Shown here: positions 60,253 through 64,000 of the stretch, piece after piece | How positions within the stretch are numbered: position 1 is the stretch's first letter | Layout: the number at the start of each line of letters is the position of its first letter | Assembly (NCBI RefSeq): GCF_000993825.1 | Contig: NZ_CP011114.1 | Coordinates: forward strand, 3,224,001 to 3,288,000 | DNA: 64,000 nucleotides | Direction of reading: 5' to 3' | From: Paenibacillus durus ATCC 35681 | Lineage (GTDB): Bacteria; Bacillota; Bacilli; Paenibacillales; Paenibacillaceae | Notes under the pieces: generated by a model | What the model saw: only the letters and a program-made list of their open reading frames with translations | Told to the model about the DNA's origin: nothing | Database searches by the model: none | Made by a program: the position numbers and the translations under genes

Positions 60253-63200
60253 TTATACGCGGACAGCGTGACCGCCGTCAAAGAAATACAGCCACGCCTC
60301 AGCAACCTCTTCGCCTAAAATATCGCCAAGCGCCTGCGAGTACAGGCTAAGCTGGTAACGGTATTTCTCCTTCAGGGCTTCCAGCCCGCCCCGATGCTCC
60401 AGAACCGCATCACTCTTGTAATCCAGCAGGATCAACCGCCCTTCCTCCCGGAAAAGACAGTCGATCACCCCTTGGATAAGAACGGAGGAAACCGCGCCAC
60501 TCTGCCCAGACAGCTCCGCAGACGCTCTGCCCAGAGCCTCTAGGCTATGGTAAGCTTCAGATGCGGGCACTAAATAGCTGAAAGGCATTTCCCTTCTCTT
60601 CCATGGCGAAGCCAGCAGCCTGCGGCCGAGCGGATGCTCATAAAAAGCCGCCGCTTTCTCCGGCTCGATCGCCGCCGCCTGCTCTTCCGTCAAAATACGG
60701 AGCTGCTGCAGTCTTTCCAGCGTCTCTTTCACTTCCTCAAGCCCGGCCTCTCCGTCCAGCGGGATATGCTGCATGAGGGTATGATACACCGTACCGCGTT
60801 CCGCCGGCGTAATGCCGCGCTGCTCCATGAACTTCGGACGCCGCAAATGCAGGCTGTCGGCAGCGGCGGCGCTGCGCTCCTTCGCCAAGGGGAACCCCTC
60901 TTCCAGAAGATCGTACGAGGGCCGTTCCTGCAAAGACAGAAGGGACTTAAGCTCCGTAACGGAGGTTTTGGCCGGAATGCCGGCAGCCGCCTCATAAGGA
61001 TAACGCCATGACAGGCGCTCGGCCGCCGAATCGTCTGTCCCGGAGTAAGCCGTAACCGACATCCCCCGGCTCAGTTCGTGAAGCGTCTTAATTCTCGTTT
61101 CTTCCCCGTCCTCTCCATCATCCTTGACTGAATGAAGGCCTGTCTCAAGCTCCAAGGATGGCAGAACGCTTACGCTCCAGTTGGACAGATCGCCGCGCAG
61201 GGTAACCGGTGCCGCTCCTTCCTTACCGGCTATTTTCCGCAAAATCGCCGCGCCGGGGTGGCGGATCAATGCCGGTCCTATCCAATCCAGATAGCTGCGC
61301 CCCCGGGCAAGCAGATGATCGGGAAGCAGCGTCTCATCTCCGCCGCTGGACGACATCCAGCTCGCCGCTTTGCCCTCCAGATCGCGAACGGTGCCGACAA
61401 GAATCATCTTGTCGCGGGGGCGTGTCAGCCCCACATACAGCACCCGCATTTCCTCCGCCAGCAGTTCCAGCCGCGAACGCCGTCCAATGGCGAGGTAGGG
61501 CAGCGTCGGATAACTGACCCGAGTCTCACGCTCCAGAAAGCGCGGGCCGAAGCCGAGCTCCTTGTGCATTAGAAACGGAGCGTACAGATCCTGACGGTTG
61601 AAGCCTTTGGACATTCCAGCCAGAAAAACGACCGGAAACTCAAGCCCCTTGCTCTTATGAATAGTCATGATCCGGATGCCTTCGCCCTGCTCGCCGCTGC
61701 CCCCGGCCGCTCCCAAATCGCCGCCGTTCTCGCGAAGCCGGGATATAAACACCAGGAAGCGGAATAGACCGCGGGCCGAGGTATCGTTCTCGAATTGAAC
61801 CGCCCGGTCGTACAATGCTTTAAGATTGCTCTGCCGCTGGGCGCCTCCCGGCAGCCCGCCGACCCAATCCAAGTATCCGCTCTCCCCGTATATACGCCAG
61901 ATCAATCCGCTCACGTCACCTTGGCGCGCCTCGTCTCTCCAGCGCTTGAGCTGCACCAAAAACCGGTTCAGCTTATCCCGGAGCCTTCCGGAAATCGCCG
62001 GTGTAGCGTACACCGTTTCACCGGACACCGCGATTCCGGCGTTTGCCGACTCACCGGCTGCGGCTGACTCCGCCGCATTTTCGGCACCGCCCCGGAGTTC
62101 GTATGCTCCGCCGCTTTCATATCCGCTGACGCTTCCGGAGCCAGCTTTATCCGAGTCTGCCTCAGCGCCTGAGATTCTGGCCTCATCACCGGCGCTTCCA
62201 GCGCTACCCGATGCCATTCCTTCCGAGGCAGCCGCAATAACCGCATCATAGAACGAGCCTTCGCTGCAAAGGCGTACCTTCGCCATTTCTTCCTCGGTCA
62301 ATCCGACGACAGGCGAGCGCAGTGTTCCGGCCAGCGGAATATCCTGCTGCGGGTTGTCCACGACTTTCAGCAGAGAAAGGATAACCTCGACTTCGGTCGC
62401 CTGAAAATAGCCCCTGTTCTGGTCCCCGTAAGCCGGAATGCCCTCCAGCCGAAGCTCTTCCAGCATCAGCGGAGCCCACAGGCTCGCGGACCGCAGCAAA
62501 ATCACGATGTCGCCGTATGCAACCGGGCGCATGGCCCGAAGGCCCTTGTCATAGATCTGCAGCGGCTCGCCGCCGTTCATGCCTGTCATCCGGGCGATCC
62601 GCCGGGCGATGGCCCGGGCCTCAAGCTGCGCGGTCTCGCTTTCGATCAATTCGCTTTCCACCGGCCCCGCTTCACTGTCTTCGGCTCTTTCTTCCGGCGT
62701 TCCTTTGGAGCTTCCCTTGTCGATCAGCAGCAGCTCGGGAGCAAAATACGTATCCGGCCCCTTGTCCGCAGCAAAGGGGAAATTTGCGCCGTATACAAGT
62801 TCCGCCCGCTCGTCATAGGCGATTTCAGCTACCGTCTCGTTCATGATCTGGCGAAACAGCATATTGACGGCGTTCACAACCTCCATCCGGCTGCGGAAAT
62901 TGCGCGCCAAATCGATGACGATTCCTTGCGGCCTTCCGGTTTCAGTCACGTTCGTCTCAATGCCGCCGGATTCGTTCGTTTCAGGGCCGTTCTGGCCGCG
63001 TCCGTCTGCGGAACGGCTGCTGCCGTAGCTGCGGTACTTGTCCAGAAACAATCCCGGCTCCGCGAGGCGAAAGCGGTAGATGCTCTGCTTCATATCGCCG
63101 ACCATGAACCGATTGCCCGGCTCTTCCCTCGATATCAGCCGCACAATCTCTTCCTGAACGCTGTTCGTATCCTGATATTCGTCAAGCAGCACCTCGTCGA

Positions 63201-64000
63201 ACTGCGCCCGGTATTCCAGCGCGGCGTCCGAAGGCATAGAATTCCCTATTGTAGAATCGGGGTGGCGCAGAATGTCCAGGCAGTAATGCTCCAGATCACT
63301 GAAATCGACCAGCCCTTTGCTCGCTTTCTCCGCCAGGTAGCGCTCACCGAACTGAATCACCGTTTCCGCCAATTCCTTCATCAGCGGAGCCGCTTCGTGA
63401 AGCTCGCGAAGAAAGACGTCCGCCGGGCGCCCGAACAGCGAGTTCTGAAGCTCGCCGACCAGGCTCTTCACTTCATCGCGCAAGCCTTTTACAGCCTCCT
63501 GAAGAGCGGGATCGGTCGCATCCTTCTTGCAGGGCTTCAGCTTGCCAAAGGAGACGCCGCGGAACAAGTCGTACAGCTCAGCCCAGGGCTTCTCTTCCAC
63601 AGCCCGCAGCAGCCCTTCAACCATATCCAGGTCCGCTGTGAGGTTATCGGCGTAAGGCGCAGGGCCGCCGGGCTGAAGGGCAATCTGCCGTCCTCGCTCC
63701 AGTTGGCTGGCGGCTGCGGCCAGTGCCAGCCTTGCCTCATCGAGTATGCTGCGAACCCAGGACGTGCCCGACAGGGTTTCGGTATCCGGCAACGAGAAGC
63801 CCGCCGCCGTCTCCCTCAGCCACTCCTTAGGCCAGGGATGACTGCGCGCAAAATCATGCAGACGCTGAACGAGCGCATGCACGGCGTCATCGGTACGTTC
63901 TCCGCTGAACCAGTCGGCGAGCTGTACGAACACGCCGTCCTCGCCGGCTTCTTCATATTTTTCCTCGAACAGTTCCTCTAGGATTTCCTGGCGCATGATC
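60253..64000 (-). CDS. addA: Helicase-nuclease subunit AddA (partial, 5' end outside window)
   Basis: The AddAB enzyme processes double-strand breaks to Chi-regulated 3' ends. The 1249 visible residues lack the N-terminal Walker A region, so the gene continues beyond the right edge. Visible are the Walker B region LDEYQDTNSVQEEIVRLIS, FMVGDMKQSIYRFR, IVIDLARNFRSR, GIRIMTIHKSKGLEFPVVFLAG and LYVGLTRPRDKMILVGT. The C-terminal nuclease domain has RGTVYHTLMQH and LILLDYKSDAV (catalytic Asp/Lys). A low-complexity Gly/Ala/Ser/Glu insert of about 80 residues (near 590-670) lies between helicase motifs and appears unusual. It is followed by sbcD and sbcC, as in other Bacillales. Confidence 0.93.
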   Translation of the reverse strand, partial: IMRQEILEELFEEKYEEAGEDGVFVQLADWFSGERTDDAVHALVQRLHDFARSHPWPKEWLRETAAGFSLPDTETLSGTSWVRSILDEARLALAAAASQLERGRQIALQPGGPAPYADNLTADLDMVEGLLRAVEEKPWAELYDLFRGVSFGKLKPCKKDATDPALQEAVKGLRDEVKSLVGELQNSLFGRPADVFLRELHEAAPLMKELAETVIQFGERYLAEKASKGLVDFSDLEHYCLDILRHPDSTIGNSMPSDAALEYRAQFDEVLLDEYQDTNSVQEEIVRLISREEPGNRFMVGDMKQSIYRFRLAEPGLFLDKYRSYGSSRSADGRGQNGPETNESGGIETNVTETGRPQGIVIDLARNFRSRMEVVNAVNMLFRQIMNETVAEIAYDERAELVYGANFPFAADKGPDTYFAPELLLIDKGSSKGTPEERAEDSEAGPVESELIESETAQLEARAIARRIARMTGMNGGEPLQIYDKGLRAMRPVAYGDIVILLRSASLWAPLMLEELRLEGIPAYGDQNRGYFQATEVEVILSLLKVVDNPQQDIPLAGTLRSPVVGLTEEEMAKVRLCSEGSFYDAVIAAASEGMASGSAGSAGDEARISGAEADSDKAGSGSVSGYESGGAYELRGGAENAAESAAAGESANAGIAVSGETVYATPAISGRLRDKLNRFLVQLKRWRDEARQGDVSGLIWRIYGESGYLDWVGGLPGGAQRQSNLKALYDRAVQFENDTSARGLFRFLVFISRLRENGGDLGAAGGSGEQGEGIRIMTIHKSKGLEFPVVFLAGMSKGFNRQDLYAPFLMHKELGFGPRFLERETRVSYPTLPYLAIGRRSRLELLAEEMRVLYVGLTRPRDKMILVGTVRDLEGKAASWMSSSGGDETLLPDHLLARGRSYLDWIGPALIRHPGAAILRKIAGKEGAAPVTLRGDLSNWSVSVLPSLELETGLHSVKDDGEDGEETRIKTLHELSRGMSVTAYSGTDDSAAERLSWRYPYEAAAGIPAKTSVTELKSLLSLQERPSYDLLEEGFPLAKERSAAAADSLHLRRPKFMEQRGITPAERGTVYHTLMQHIPLDGEAGLEEVKETLERLQQLRILTEEQAAAIEPEKAAAFYEHPLGRRLLASPWKRREMPFSYLVPASEAYHSLEALGRASAELSGQSGAVSSVLIQGVIDCLFREEGRLILLDYKSDAVLEHRGGLEALKEKYRYQLSLYSQALGDILGEEVAEAWLYFFDGGHAVRV

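Noticed and set aside
1..64000. tRNA or rRNA genes
   Set aside because: No cloverleaf with conserved GTTC/GGTTCGA blocks or rRNA signature was seen in any intergenic region.

Overview
The window reads as the chromosome of a spore-forming Gram-positive bacterium of the Bacillales, most likely Paenibacillus or a close relative. Four things support this. The gene order matches Bacillus subtilis core clusters (ylbO/gerR-panE-yllA; typA-ylaH and ylaJ/K/L; yqeY-yqeZ-floA-yqfC-yqfD-phoH-pgpH-ybeY-dgkA-cdd-era-yqzL-recO-glyQ-glyS; yqxD-dnaG-sigA-trmK-yqfO; addA-sbcD-sbcC). There are strong AGGAGG ribosome sites and frequent GTG/TTG starts. Sporulation genes are present (RsfA/GerR family, yqfC, yqfD). 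The RNase P RNA is read here as Bacillus type. The species cannot be fixed from sequence reading alone. Nearly everything is transcribed on the minus strand.

Layout: 1-4.1 kb holds an oligopeptide ABC transporter (oppB-type permease cut by the window edge, oppA-type lipoprotein) whose intergenic terminator has been split by an insertion sequence (612-2285). 4.2-9.6 kb holds yllA (DUF3397), panE, a GerR/RsfA regulator, a DUF2626 membrane protein, an exported coiled-coil protein and an orphan solute-binding protein. 9.7-16 kb is the yla cluster (PIN-PhoH, YlaJ lipoprotein, YlaL, an LCP protein, YlaH, TypA). 16-22.3 kb has a membrane protein, TerC, ThiI with its cysteine desulfurase, a lytic transglycosylase, DUF4190, DUF1540 and YpuI. 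22.5-27.3 kb has a secreted subtilase and a divergent MocR regulator/aminotransferase pair. 27.4-31.5 kb holds rnpB and an ECF-sigma/membrane protein/ABC exporter operon. 31.7-43.6 kb is the macromolecular synthesis region (yqfO, trmK, sigA, dnaG, yqxD, glyS, glyQ with a T-box leader, recO, yqzL, era). 43.6-44.1 kb is a repeat-filled gap with an 85-bp tandem array. 44.1-54.9 kb runs from cdd through dgkA, ybeY, pgpH, phoH, yqfD, yqfC, a YqfB-position protein, floA, an NfeD-type protease and yqeY to rpsU and a HIT protein. 55.3-64 kb is the recombination/repair operon sbcC, sbcD, addA (addA runs off the right edge).

The most unusual things are not genes. A ~95-100 bp structured intergenic element occurs twice (509-602 and, inverted, 14038-14137), with base changes that keep the helices pairable. 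An IS has landed exactly in the T-run of the oppA terminator, and its transposase is split by a one-base frame change that separates the catalytic Asp pair from the Glu. An 85-bp tandem repeat runs into the 3' end of cdd. A 39-bp relic of oppA sits between sbcD and addA. A three-way-junction-like structure ends the sbcC operon. I found no strong candidate for a new multi-gene system; the paired structured element is the best lead.
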